This document shows, in pieces, positions 1 through 8,566 of a stretch of 53,299 nt of DNA (the first letter of the stretch is position 1; each line of letters starts with the position of its first letter). Under the pieces are notes generated by a model. The model saw nothing but the letters and a program-made list of their open reading frames with translations. It made no database searches and was not told the DNA's origin. Origin of the DNA: Porphyromonas crevioricanis (GTDB lineage Bacteria; Bacteroidota; Bacteroidia; Bacteroidales; Porphyromonadaceae); contig NZ_FUXH01000013.1 in NCBI RefSeq assembly GCF_900167225.1, forward strand, positions 1 through 53,299, given 5' to 3'. A program made the position numbers and the translations under genes.

Positions 1-323
1 GTCAGAGTATAGAAAATCCTAATCCGACCACCCAGCGAACAGAGTAACTCACTATTTTCGAGTAGAAGAGGATTCCCTCCCAGGCGAATCTTCTCTGTTA
101 CATTGACCCAGTCTATAACGGGAGCTGTACAAGGCGACCCATTGCAGCAGGCACAGGCACCGAACGGATCGAAATTGACTGCCAATACCTTGTCCATCCG
201 AGTGCACATATGCTCGCCCATAATGACCGTTTCTCGGTAAGAGAGGCTTCGCAACTGCGAAGGCTTTACTCCTTTGTCACAAACCAGCCAGATTCCTTCA
301 GGGACATATTTCTTTCCAGCCAT
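1..323 (-). CDS. PAAR-like (DUF4280) T6SS spike-tip protein, C-terminus cut by window edge
   Basis: Reading leftward from an ATG at 323 gives about 107 residues beginning MAGKKYVPEG, open to the window edge. The cysteine-rich core (GACACCNGSPC, then IDW), the GGNPLLLENSELLC stretch and a closing LGGRIRI match the layout of DUF4280 proteins, the Bacteroidota PAAR-like family. Family knowledge: these sit on the tip of the VgrG spike and may carry an effector domain after the PAAR-like part. Context agrees, because it lies 3 nt after the stop of the gene following vgrG in the same direction. The end is missing, so a fused C-terminal toxin cannot be judged. The family call is by eye and not checked by profile search. 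Confidence 0.75.
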   Translation of the reverse strand, partial: MAGKKYVPEGIWLVCDKGVKPSQLRSLSYRETVIMGEHMCTRMDKVLAVNFDPFGACACCNGSPCTAPVIDWVNVTEKIRLGGNPLLLENSELLCSLGGRIRIFYTL

Positions 324-326
324 AGA

Positions 327-1184
327 TTACTCCCCCTTGGGCAAATGAGTTAAACGAAGAATTTTCTCGTAATGGAAAAGGTTGGGGATTTCAACGGAAA
401 AAACCAGTCCACTATGCGTTATCCATCGATAGCCGTCAAGATCAAACGTTTCTACATATCTTAGTATGGGTTTCCCTGCCTTGATGCTCAAGTCATCGGC
501 CAATACTTTAAAATGGCGTGCCATTTCCCGATGGTCGAAAATCGGTTCATCAAGCTGTCCTTCTCTGATAATAGTTACCTTATCTTTCAGAATGTCCCAT
601 CTTTTCAGGGTGGTAATGATCCGTATAGGCAATGATACCTTCCCGAAAAAATCGTGATATGATTTGTGCTGTTCTATGGAGTCTCCCGGTTTTTCAAGAC
701 AGTTATACATCGGAGGGAAAAGCAATGTGCCCATATCGCTCTCTTCAAAAACCGTTTTCAGCTCTTCAGGAGCTATGCATAAATTATCAATGCTTGCCAA
801 TACTTCGGCCTTATTTTCGAGAAAAGTCAGGTTCTTTTCAACCTGCGGACGCATTCTGTACCATTTTTCGGCAATTTCATTCTGATTGATGATACGAATA
901 ATAGCACCGGTATTATCCGTTTCTATCAGAACCCCATCCCAAAGCATAACAGTCGAGGCCTCTGCCCTGCGGATTCCGTCCATATTGCTCTGTTCCCACC
1001 CCGATATCTCGATGCGGTAGACAAAACGGTTTTTAGCTGTGTCCGTGAGGATCTTTTTTATTTCTGACCTTACCCTGTTTTCATTGGGTAATCCGCCGAG
1101 GACAACGCGCTGCAAAGCCTCCATTCGGTAAGTCTCGATCGTTTTATACGCATCGGGATACAGTCTTTTCATCGTGTTGCTCAT
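327..1184 (-). CDS. Uncharacterised T6SS-linked protein between VgrG and the PAAR-like gene
   Basis: 285 residues, no signal peptide, no membrane segment, mixed charged/aromatic soluble composition. It begins 4 nt after the vgrG stop and ends 3 nt before the PAAR-like start, so the three are surely cotranscribed. I recognise no domain. No catalytic motif stands out. Position between a VgrG and a spike-tip gene is where T6SS adaptors or chaperones (functional analogues of DUF4123, DUF1795 or DUF2169 proteins) are usually encoded, but I see no sequence resemblance to those. A cargo effector is less likely because there is no adjacent small immunity gene within the window. Function is open; an adaptor role is inference from position only. 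Confidence 0.85.
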   Translation of the reverse strand: MSNTMKRLYPDAYKTIETYRMEALQRVVLGGLPNENRVRSEIKKILTDTAKNRFVYRIEISGWEQSNMDGIRRAEASTVMLWDGVLIETDNTGAIIRIINQNEIAEKWYRMRPQVEKNLTFLENKAEVLASIDNLCIAPEELKTVFEESDMGTLLFPPMYNCLEKPGDSIEQHKSYHDFFGKVSLPIRIITTLKRWDILKDKVTIIREGQLDEPIFDHREMARHFKVLADDLSIKAGKPILRYVETFDLDGYRWITHSGLVFSVEIPNLFHYEKILRLTHLPKGE

Positions 1185-1188
1185 TTAC

Positions 1189-3060
1189 TCAAGAGTTAAT
1201 CTCTACTTTCCCTCCCGAAACATATGTTTTTTCTCCTCCGCCGACTTTTGTCTTCGAAGAACCCTTGAGCGAAGCCTCGGCAGATGCGCTTTCTATTGAC
1301 ACTGACCCTGTCTGTGCAAGTGTTTCGATACTCCCATCCGCAGCAGTTGTGATGATACCATCTTTCGAGATTTCAATCCTGTTCTTTCCGACTTGGATTG
1401 TTATTTTCGTTTTCCCGTCAATCAGGATATTACCTTCTGCATCAGCAGATATAACAGCCTGAGCGGGCTGTTCTTTTGTTGCTCCGACATTAATGGAGCT
1501 TTTGTTTCCGGCATTGATGGAATGGGAAATGTTTGCGTTAGTAGTAGCATTCCCTTTCCCATCAAAACGCATTTTTACACTATCGGGATCGGCCAGTAAT
1601 ATAGATCCATCTTCATCATTCAACTCTAAGCGATTTCCACTTCGAGTGGAAAGACTTTTGATCTTATTATCAACACCTCCTCCAATACCACTTTTCCCAT
1701 GAAAGAGACTTCCCATAACGAACGGGCGGTGTGGGTCACCATACTCGAATCCTACCATCACTTGATCTCCTACCTCTGGAATAGCCACAAATCCCCTGTT
1801 GGTAGTTACTTTTTTGCTACTGCCGGCATCGGGAGTCTGTACACGCAGCCAGTTTGTGGAAAGTCCTTTGGGCTTCTGCCAGTCGAATTGTACCTTTACT
1901 CGGCCGTGATTCTTTGGGTCTTTATTATCCGAAACGATGGCCATCTCTGGGTAGGCTTTCACTTCTCTGGAGTATGCTTCCGGCACACAATCAATCAGTG
2001 CAGGTGAGGCTAAGAAACGGTTTGAATAGTTCTTACCCCCTGTGCTGACATAATGCTGGATGGCTGTTATGCGGTATTTGCCCAAAGCAGGAACATCCAT
2101 TGCTTCAGGGAAGAGTATATCCACCACAGAACCCAAGGTGATACGACAAGTTTGCGTTTCTGCTTCAATATATAACATCCTGCCGACGGCATCGGCTTTA
2201 CGTTCTTCGACCAAATCCTGTAAATTGAATTCCGTGTAGACGGGCGAGTTGGAGGGGATGACTCCTTTCTCAGGGAAGAGTCGATCAGCCCGATTGACTA
2301 CGTCGTCGATCAATGGATTTCCACCGGGGATTTGATCATCGGCTTGGAAGCGCAGGAATTTGTCTTCTTCAGCAGCATAGTCGTAATGGGCATATTTTCG
2401 AGGTCTGGCTGATGCTCCTGTTCGTAGATTTAGTAAATCCTTGTCAAAGAAGAGTTTTTCGGAGTCTGCACTTTTCGGTGTTCCAAAAAATAGCGTCCTA
2501 CCATCGTAATAGAATAGTTCTCCATAGATACGAGAGAGACGATTGAGAAACTCGAAGTTACTTTCTCTGTATTGCATGGCATAGGGTAGTATGCCTTTGT
2601 ATCGCGGATTACATTCCACTTTGAAGTAGGTGTCTCTTGTCACTTCAGAGACAATGCCCGAAAGTTGTTGGTCGATGAAAGAGTTCATTGTAGGAGCTCC
2701 ATCTAAACTGACTACATCGCCCCTTCCTATGATTCGCATCCTGCTGGAGCGTAGATGTACACCTCTGTCTGCAGACTCTTCCCCTGTATCAATACGAATA
2801 TCCGTGACCCAACCGGAAAATTCATAGAACTGACCAGATACAATATGATCGAAGCGGATCAGTACTCGCGCACCGACCGCCCCGATCAGTTTTTCGGGAG
2901 TTTCTTTCCAGAGCTGATTGTGTGTAGGATATTCTCTGATTATTTCGAACCGGTGGCAAGAGTTCATTGTCTGATCGAGAATTAAGGATTCAAAAAGAAT
3001 CTCCTCTCCGTCAAGACGTATCTTCGTTTTTACCGCATTCAAGTTCGTTCCTGCTCCCAT
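1189..3060 (-). CDS. vgrG: T6SS spike protein VgrG (TssI)
   Basis: 623 residues. The N-terminal two thirds carry the gp27-like base, with the family signature YRESNFEFLNRLSRIYGE near residues 163-180. A gp5-type OB-fold segment follows around residues 370-455 (PEMAIVSDNKDPKNHGRVKV, then GDQVMVGFEYGDPHRPFVMG). The C-terminal part is a repetitive beta-rich stretch (KSSINVG, TKITIQVG, VSIESAS) typical of the needle. The protein ends right after the needle, so it is a plain VgrG without a fused effector. It is the puncturing spike capped by the PAAR-like protein encoded downstream. It follows tssC by 53 nt in the same operon. Confidence 0.95.
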   Translation of the reverse strand: MGAGTNLNAVKTKIRLDGEEILFESLILDQTMNSCHRFEIIREYPTHNQLWKETPEKLIGAVGARVLIRFDHIVSGQFYEFSGWVTDIRIDTGEESADRGVHLRSSRMRIIGRGDVVSLDGAPTMNSFIDQQLSGIVSEVTRDTYFKVECNPRYKGILPYAMQYRESNFEFLNRLSRIYGELFYYDGRTLFFGTPKSADSEKLFFDKDLLNLRTGASARPRKYAHYDYAAEEDKFLRFQADDQIPGGNPLIDDVVNRADRLFPEKGVIPSNSPVYTEFNLQDLVEERKADAVGRMLYIEAETQTCRITLGSVVDILFPEAMDVPALGKYRITAIQHYVSTGGKNYSNRFLASPALIDCVPEAYSREVKAYPEMAIVSDNKDPKNHGRVKVQFDWQKPKGLSTNWLRVQTPDAGSSKKVTTNRGFVAIPEVGDQVMVGFEYGDPHRPFVMGSLFHGKSGIGGGVDNKIKSLSTRSGNRLELNDEDGSILLADPDSVKMRFDGKGNATTNANISHSINAGNKSSINVGATKEQPAQAVISADAEGNILIDGKTKITIQVGKNRIEISKDGIITTAADGSIETLAQTGSVSIESASAEASLKGSSKTKVGGGEKTYVSGGKVEINS

Positions 3061-3113
3061 GATAGTTTCTTTTTTTGTTCTGTTAAGTTTGGCCGAACAT
3101 AACAGGAGAAGTA

Positions 3114-4508
3114 TTATTTCTCCTGTTCATATTCGCTGTTCCAGCTGGCTTCGTCATCTCCCTTAGTCCCATCCAGCTTGATAACAAAGCTCTTGGCAGG
3201 GAAATATGGCGTGATATGGATATCCAGATAAATGCGGTCCTTTTGGTATGGATCCCTTTCTAACCGCACAATCTTTGAACGCTCTATCAGACGATCGGGC
3301 CCCTGTATATTGTCCAGGAACTTTACGATCTGACTGCGCAGATCACGCTCAGTTTTCCCACTCCAATTCTCGAAAGAGCGACGATTCAGGAAATCGAATA
3401 GCACTTTGGTGATGTAGTCGAAAACTCGAACTACCGAGTAGGTTTGTAGGCCAAGATTGTCTCCATTAAAGAGGGTCTTGGCCGAGAAGGCCATGACCTT
3501 ACCGTATTCATTAACCATAGGTACCAAGCCCATGGAATCGAGCTGAGAGATTTCGCTTTTTTTCAGAGGGAATGCAACTGCATCGACTTCGTTCAGACCT
3601 CCATGTTTCTTGCCGGCCGTCACCTGAGACATGAGAGTGTAATAGACTTTTCCCGCAAGTGCAGATGCCGGAGAAACGTGCAGATCGTCTGTCTCTCCTA
3701 TTTCTTTATAGGCCCCACGTCCTACCAGCCAATTGCAACACATAACTGTATTACACTTGAAAGTGTCACCTCCCGATAGATTTGAGCTAAAGAACATGTC
3801 CACAACATCGTCAGGTTTTTCGAGGTCTGCAAAATCTGTAAATAACATGACCTTGTTGTTATTTGCTATTTTGGCCCACTTCTCCACTACCTTGTTTGAT
3901 CCAAGGTAGCCAGGTATGACAAGCAGGGAATAGTTGTTCCGCAAGTCTAGACGGTCATAGTTCTGTTTCAGCTCGTCGGCGACAAAATCGATAAAGCGGG
4001 AATTATCCAAATCGGTTAGCTGTTCTGGAGTAGCATTGACGATAGTTATGTTCGTGAGTTTATCCGATTCTGTATTCTTATAGAATAGCTGTACAGCACG
4101 GTATGAACGCTCCAAATCCTTGACCGCTTCCACCGCTGTTAGCTGATTTTTCGAGAGTAATTCGGATACGGTAGAGGCCTTGCCTTGGCATTCTTCCACC
4201 ATTTGGGCTACATCCTTATTGCCCGAGAGGAGTTCGAGCCAAAGGTCTATCTTTTCTGCCAAATCCTTACGTTCTCCTTCTTTCTGTTCCTCAAGCAGGA
4301 ACATTTTCTTACGAGCTTTGCGTTCCGGATTCAGGTTTTGGATTCCATCGATAGCTGATTCCAAAAAACTGAACCCTCCGAATCGCGACAACCCGGCCAA
4401 GGCGGTATCCAAAGATTGCTTGGAGAACTTTTCTGCGAGTTTTTCCCGGAATTCAGGCTGTAAGGATGTGGCCTGTTCTGTCTGTTGCTTCAGTTCTTTA
4501 TCTGCCAT
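3114..4508 (-). CDS. tssC: T6SS contractile sheath large subunit TssC
   Basis: 464 residues, the size of TssC/VipB proteins. The middle section with FIDFVADELKQNYDRLDLRNNYSLL..., then the C-terminal DRIYLDIHITPYFPAKSFVIKL, correspond to the EvpB/VipB sheath core and the last sheath strands. The N-terminal 90 residues are charged and helical. With TssB it forms the contractile sheath around the TssD tube in the cytoplasm. It starts 15 nt after the tssB stop, as expected for stoichiometric partners. Assigned from family likeness and from the neighbouring tssB and vgrG. Confidence 0.92.
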   Translation of the reverse strand: MADKELKQQTEQATSLQPEFREKLAEKFSKQSLDTALAGLSRFGGFSFLESAIDGIQNLNPERKARKKMFLLEEQKEGERKDLAEKIDLWLELLSGNKDVAQMVEECQGKASTVSELLSKNQLTAVEAVKDLERSYRAVQLFYKNTESDKLTNITIVNATPEQLTDLDNSRFIDFVADELKQNYDRLDLRNNYSLLVIPGYLGSNKVVEKWAKIANNNKVMLFTDFADLEKPDDVVDMFFSSNLSGGDTFKCNTVMCCNWLVGRGAYKEIGETDDLHVSPASALAGKVYYTLMSQVTAGKKHGGLNEVDAVAFPLKKSEISQLDSMGLVPMVNEYGKVMAFSAKTLFNGDNLGLQTYSVVRVFDYITKVLFDFLNRRSFENWSGKTERDLRSQIVKFLDNIQGPDRLIERSKIVRLERDPYQKDRIYLDIHITPYFPAKSFVIKLDGTKGDDEASWNSEYEQEK

Positions 4509-4523
4509 TGCTTATGTAGGGGG

Positions 4524-4985
4524 TTATTGTGCGGATGATGTTTCTTGAAGTTCTTTCTTTAATTCTGATAAGGCATCGATGAGAGCTTGTCGGCTTTCCG
4601 GACTCTCCAATGCCCGCTGAAGCACCTTGTTCGAACGAAGTTGCTTCACCAATTTGCTGTAGAAATCTTTTTTGATTGACAAGTTGTTCAGGAAGCGACT
4701 TCCCGCTGTCATGTTCTTGACTTGGAAATCTGCAGTACTATTGAAGCGGAAATTTTCTTTCACAGGTTCTCCCTCAGCGTTTTCAAATTCAACATCGACG
4801 TTCGGCTGGAAAGCCGCAAAAACTTCCTCGATGGTTGTCAGTCCTTCCACTGTTTCAGGATTGATAGGATCATCCGCTGTCAATTTTTCTATCAGAAGAG
4901 TTCGATTTTCTGGAATGTCGGCAATGGCTTCCGAAGCATCTATTTTTACTTCGTTACCGCCAATTTCGTAGTTCAGTATGCCCAT
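4524..4985 (-). CDS. tssB: T6SS contractile sheath small subunit TssB
   Basis: The ATG at 4985 gives 153 residues beginning MGILNYEIGGNE. The reading frame stays open upstream to 5126, but that extension overlaps the previous terminator hairpin and is low-complexity basic sequence, so the shorter start is preferred. FRFNSTADFQVKNM in the middle matches the conserved TssB/VipA region that pairs with TssC. The helical C-terminus (LRSNKVLQRALESPESRQAL) is typical of Bacteroidota TssB. It is the small sheath subunit and precedes tssC by 15 nt. Confidence 0.9.
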   Translation of the reverse strand: MGILNYEIGGNEVKIDASEAIADIPENRTLLIEKLTADDPINPETVEGLTTIEEVFAAFQPNVDVEFENAEGEPVKENFRFNSTADFQVKNMTAGSRFLNNLSIKKDFYSKLVKQLRSNKVLQRALESPESRQALIDALSELKKELQETSSAQ

Positions 4986-5020
4986 GGAATAGTCTGTATT
5001 ATGGTTGGAATCCAGTTTCT

Positions 5021-5071
5021 TTTTTTTCCAAAAACGGGCGCCGGCCCGGACAAGGGAACGACACCCGTTTT
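5021..5071 (-). terminator. Intrinsic terminator/attenuator between tssD and tssB
   Basis: On the minus strand a GC-rich stem (AAACGGGTGTCG pairing with CGGCGCCCGTTT, one G-U pair) is followed by a run of A/T ending in eight or nine consecutive A residues on the minus RNA side and T-rich sequence in the stem foot. It lies in the gap between the tssD stop and the tssB start. Such a hairpin would give more tube protein mRNA than sheath mRNA. The tail is A-rich rather than U-rich, so it may act more as a 3' stabiliser of the tssD message than as a full terminator. Confidence 0.5.
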
Positions 5072-5088
5072 GAATCCGTCTTAGGAGA

Positions 5089-5481
5089 TCAATTGGTCGG
5101 CCAGTTCTCCTCGTACTGTGCTCCACCGATCTTGATGGTTTGTGCTGAAATGGTTATAGCCAAAGACATGGGGTTCTCACCTACGATGTCGATGCCTTCT
5201 TCGAATTCGATGATGTAAGCATTCTCGAAAGACAATTCTTTCATCTTGGCTTCCTCATCTCCTTTCTTGAAAACAATGCTACCGTTAAATGGCTTGAATT
5301 GATTCACCATGTGCTCCAAAATCGTGGTATCAGCAGTCGATTCTACACGAACACGAATACGCCCACCATAGATGTTGGATGCAGGACGCCCTTTGGAGTC
5401 TACATCGCGGCGAAGCGAATACTTGCATTCAAGAACATCGTATTCCTTTCCGCCTAAGTTGAGAGTTGATCTAAATGCCAT
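5089..5481 (-). CDS. tssD: T6SS tube protein TssD (Hcp), Bacteroidota type
   Basis: The ATG at 5481 gives 130 residues starting MAFRSTLNLGGKEYDVLECK. This opening, the RRDVDSKGRP turn and the closing ISAQTIKIGGAQYEENW are hallmarks of the Bacteroidota TssD family (subtype-iii Hcp). The frame extends 21 codons upstream, but the family start is clearly MAFRS. Hexameric rings of it stack into the inner tube that is expelled by sheath contraction. It is the first gene of the visible T6SS operon and is separated from tssB by a hairpin. A promoter-like pair lies about 100 nt upstream. Confidence 0.95.
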   Translation of the reverse strand: MAFRSTLNLGGKEYDVLECKYSLRRDVDSKGRPASNIYGGRIRVRVESTADTTILEHMVNQFKPFNGSIVFKKGDEEAKMKELSFENAYIIEFEEGIDIVGENPMSLAITISAQTIKIGGAQYEENWPTN

Positions 5482-5586
5482 AGCTCTACAAAATTTAGTT
5501 AGGTTAGAGTAGTTTTTAAGTGAATTTCCCACAACATGGAGCATTAAGATTATACCTAAAGCTCCTCATACACAGGAAACAACACT

Positions 5587-5618
5587 GCAAGGTAAGTATT
5601 TTTATTTAACACTCAAAA
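5587..5618 (-). promoter_or_regulatory. Candidate promoter of the tssD operon
   Basis: Minus strand: TTTTG, 19 nt, then TACCTTGC. This resembles the Bacteroidota -33 (TTTG) and -7 (TAnnTTTG) boxes with normal spacing; the -7 box deviates at its last two bases. It would leave a leader of about 100 nt before tssD. Pattern match only. Confidence 0.4.
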
Positions 5619-5652
5619 TTACGCTTTTCTCTCCTCTGCGAAGTATTACTCC

Positions 5653-6055
5653 TTATCCATTCTCTTCTCCATGGATGAAATCGGTCAGGTCGAAACCCTT
5701 TGATTGATAGAAGTCAATCAAACGATATTTATGAGATCTATGAATAATGACAGTGTGCTTAAAAACTTCTTGCTGGATTGTAGCCCCAAGCCAATTCAAG
5801 ACATACTGAGGGATTAGATAGGCCCCTATTAAGAGTTGGACAGGGAATCTCTTAAGAGGCATTTTATGCAGCCTTTTTACGAATTTGTTGGAGATCTTGC
5901 CTATGATTGATTCGATTATAAGCCTTGAATAATCTCCTTGTTCTTTTCCTTTGAACATATGGGTGAGAGACAGCTGTAAGATGTGCAGCCTTGTAGCCCT
6001 CTGGCTTTTGGATTACCTTTATCGGAGGTATTACAAAAGCCAAAAAAGAATACAT
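5653..6055 (-). pseudogene. Possible frameshifted remnant behind the T6SS operon
   Basis: Two overlapping minus-strand frames fill this 400-bp stretch: 63 residues from an ATG at 6055 (MYSFLAFVIPPIKVIQKPEG) and 101 residues from an ATG at 5958 ending at 5653 (basic, LHKMPLKRFPVQLLIG). Read together with one frameshift near 5950 they would form one basic protein of about 130 residues. I recognise neither half. Its position at the border of the T6SS locus would suit a decayed mobile-element gene, but nothing proves that. It could also be meaningless open frame in spacer DNA. Confidence 0.3.
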
Positions 6056-7481
6056 GACAAGAGATATAGGTTTTATTCGTCTTTCATCGATATTGTCATT
6101 GCGCTATTTGCTCTTGATGATCTTTCTATTTGGAAGTACAGAGAGTGGGTACAAACTTGTTGCACAAAACAGTGAAACTTCTTCTTTGGAGGCAATAGCT
6201 GAGTTGTATCGGAAGAATCCTCGCAAACGGACCTATGCACTTCGCTATGGCCAAGCCTTGATAGAGCACAAAGAGTACCAGAGAGCTGTGACTGAGCTAC
6301 GGACTGCTGCCAAACGAGAACCCGAACTTCATCGGATACTTGCTCAAGCCTATTTCCATTCTTACTTCTTCTCAGAGGCCAGACAGGAAGAGGATGCCTA
6401 CATTGCATTCTTGAAGAAACAGAAGAAGCCGACAGAGGATGCGTTGCATTTTCTTGACAAAATAGATCGGGCAGCCGCTATGATGGAGCAGGTCGCCAGA
6501 GTAGAGGTGATAGATAGCTTGGTGATTCCTGCCAGAGAATTGATCAATGCTTATAGTAGATTGTCTCCTGAAGCCGGTCGGATCTTGTCTGGGGCTGATA
6601 TGAATGGGACTGACCGTTACATCACAGCTCATATAGATGCTCGTAACCAAAGAGCTGTAGCCGGAGCCCGCAGAGCAGGGAGAGGAGGTACCGAATTGGT
6701 CGAATTGAGGAAAATAGGTTCTCGATGGGAAGAAGTCCGATCACAAGAAAACCTCAATAAAACAGGTACGGAAAACTACCCCGGGATGAAACAAGATGGT
6801 TCGACTCTATTTTTCTGCAGAGAGGATAATGAGCGAGGTTTGGGTGGTATGGATATATATATGACTCGGCGCAATGCTTCCGGTGAGTTGTTCCTTGATC
6901 CTACTCTTCTTGGTATGCCTTATAATTCCATTTACAATGATTATCTGCTTGTCTATGATGAAGGCCGTGGAGTAGGCTACTTTGCTTCCGACCGTTACCA
7001 ACCACAAGGTTGGGTCTGTATATATACTTTCTTGCTTGATGACATAAATACTCAGCTCCCAACTGATGATTTGGACCGAAAAAGAACTCAAGCCACACTC
7101 CGATGCATTGCAGCAACGCAAGAGATCGGTACTGACTATACTGAGAAACTCAAGTCTCGTACTGTGGACACTGCCGATGCTCATGTCGAGGAAGTTAATC
7201 TCTTGGTGGAAGGTCGCAGGTACAGATATTGGACTGATTTTCGCAGCTCCAAAGGAGCCGAACTATATCGACAGATGCTTGACCGAAAAGATAAGCTTGA
7301 GCTTGTGTTGAAAGAACTGGGGCGAATGAGGTCAGTATATCGACAAAACCCTAACCGAAGGGTAGGACTGAGGGATCGTATCTATTCCTTTGAGGAGCAA
7401 GAATTATCTCTTCGACGAGAAATAGCGCAACTGAAACAGGATTGTCTTGCAGCAGAATTGTCCCGAAAAGGAGGAGAATGA
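6054..7481 (+). CDS. Secreted TPR and PD40 beta-propeller protein, function unknown
   Basis: 475 residues. A hydrophobic stretch near residues 12-27 followed by LVAQ at 36-39 suggests a signal peptide. Residues about 45-115 form TPR-like helices (ALIEHKEYQRAVTELRTAAK). Residues about 205-335 contain PD40/WD40-like propeller strands (GTENYPGMKQDGSTLFFCRE, then GLGGMDIYMTRR and GVGYFASDRY). The last 65 residues are charged coiled coil. TPR-PD40 architecture recalls PorE and other periplasmic proteins of gliding/T9SS bacteria, but the OmpA-like peptidoglycan-binding domain of PorE is absent, so it is not PorE. It lies 61 nt upstream of a phosphorylase gene. Probably periplasmic scaffold; function unknown. 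Confidence 0.85.
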   Translation: MTRDIGFIRLSSILSLRYLLLMIFLFGSTESGYKLVAQNSETSSLEAIAELYRKNPRKRTYALRYGQALIEHKEYQRAVTELRTAAKREPELHRILAQAYFHSYFFSEARQEEDAYIAFLKKQKKPTEDALHFLDKIDRAAAMMEQVARVEVIDSLVIPARELINAYSRLSPEAGRILSGADMNGTDRYITAHIDARNQRAVAGARRAGRGGTELVELRKIGSRWEEVRSQENLNKTGTENYPGMKQDGSTLFFCREDNERGLGGMDIYMTRRNASGELFLDPTLLGMPYNSIYNDYLLVYDEGRGVGYFASDRYQPQGWVCIYTFLLDDINTQLPTDDLDRKRTQATLRCIAATQEIGTDYTEKLKSRTVDTADAHVEEVNLLVEGRRYRYWTDFRSSKGAELYRQMLDRKDKLELVLKELGRMRSVYRQNPNRRVGLRDRIYSFEEQELSLRREIAQLKQDCLAAELSRKGGE

Positions 7482-7542
7482 TGCGAAGAAATCCTATTCT
7501 GATATAAACAAAGTCAATTAACCAATAAATAGAGAATAGACC

Positions 7543-8418
7543 ATGACAAAGAGAATTATTCCGGCATCTGAACTGATCATCAATTCGGATGGGTCCGTAT
7601 TTCATTTACACATCAAACCAGAACAGCTTGCTGATAAAGTCTTTCTGGTGGGGGATCCAGCTCGTGTAGATATGGTGGCCAAACGCTTTGATAGCATAGA
7701 GTGTAATGTTTCCAGTAGAGAGTTTCATACTATCACCGGGACCTACAAGGGCAAGCGCATCACAGTGCTTAGTCACGGGATAGGGACGGACAACATCGAT
7801 ATTGTGCTCAATGAGTTGGATGCACTGGCTAATATAGATTTCCAGACCAGAGAGGTCAAGGATTCTTTTCGCCAGCTGACGTTGGTGAGAGTAGGTACAT
7901 CCGGTGGACTGCAAGACAATACAACGATTGGGACTTATGTAGCTGCAAGCAAAAGTATTGGGTTCGATGGGGTGATGTATTTCTATGGGAATACCGAGCA
8001 AATAAGAGATTTGGCTTTTGAGAAAGAGCTTCTTCGTCAGCTGGATTGGCAGCTGGATGGTCTCAAGCCTTATGTCGTATCTTCCGATGAGGGATTGGTA
8101 GACCAAATATGCCAAGACGATGTCTTGCGTGGAGTTACAATTGCTGCCAATGGTTTCTACGGACCACAGGGCCGAAAATTACGCATAGAACTGAAAGACA
8201 GCGAACTGAATAAAAAGATACAGGCATTTGATTACGATGGTAAACGTATTACCAACTTCGAGATGGAGAGCTCTTCGTTGGCAGGATTGGCTGCACTGAT
8301 GGGGCACCGAGGAATGACTGTCTGCTGTATCATTGCCGGTCGTAAGAATGAGAAGATGAATACTGACTACAAGAGCAGTTTGGAAAATCTGATTGATATG
8401 GTTTTAGATCGCATTTGA
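7543..8418 (+). CDS. Nucleoside phosphorylase (uridine phosphorylase-like)
   Basis: 291 residues of the PNP/UDP family. VGDPARVDMVAKRF is the phosphate-site glycine loop, SHGIGTDNIDIVLNEL the second conserved segment, RVGTSGGLQ the phosphate/ribose segment, and TNFEMESSSLAGLAALMGH the family Met-Glu ribose-binding motif. It splits nucleosides with phosphate into base and ribose-1-phosphate in the cytoplasm. Length and motifs suit the larger Bacteroidota uridine phosphorylase subgroup; the exact base preference cannot be told by eye. The gene ends before a strong terminator shared with the convergent protease gene. Confidence 0.9.
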   Translation: MTKRIIPASELIINSDGSVFHLHIKPEQLADKVFLVGDPARVDMVAKRFDSIECNVSSREFHTITGTYKGKRITVLSHGIGTDNIDIVLNELDALANIDFQTREVKDSFRQLTLVRVGTSGGLQDNTTIGTYVAASKSIGFDGVMYFYGNTEQIRDLAFEKELLRQLDWQLDGLKPYVVSSDEGLVDQICQDDVLRGVTIAANGFYGPQGRKLRIELKDSELNKKIQAFDYDGKRITNFEMESSSLAGLAALMGHRGMTVCCIIAGRKNEKMNTDYKSSLENLIDMVLDRI

Positions 8419-8495
8419 CAATTTTAGCAGACAGCTATATTTGAGAATAAGAGAAAGTCTCGTTTCCCTTTATCAAATTATTTCCCAATAATCTA

Positions 8496-8536
8496 AAAAG
8501 AGGGTGTGCCATCCAAAGTGTGGCACACCCTCTTTT
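8496..8536. terminator. Bidirectional intrinsic terminator
   Basis: A perfect 16-bp inverted repeat (AAAAGAGGGTGTGCCA and its complement) with a 9-nt loop, having a T-run on both strands. It lies between the convergent phosphorylase gene and the M16 protease gene and can stop transcription from both sides. Confidence 0.95.
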
Positions 8537-8566
8537 ATTGTGCAATGGGGATTAGCTCTTGCGAAC

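Noticed and set aside
6054-7481. Identification as PorE
   Set aside because: The OmpA-like C-terminal domain is missing and the protein is too short.
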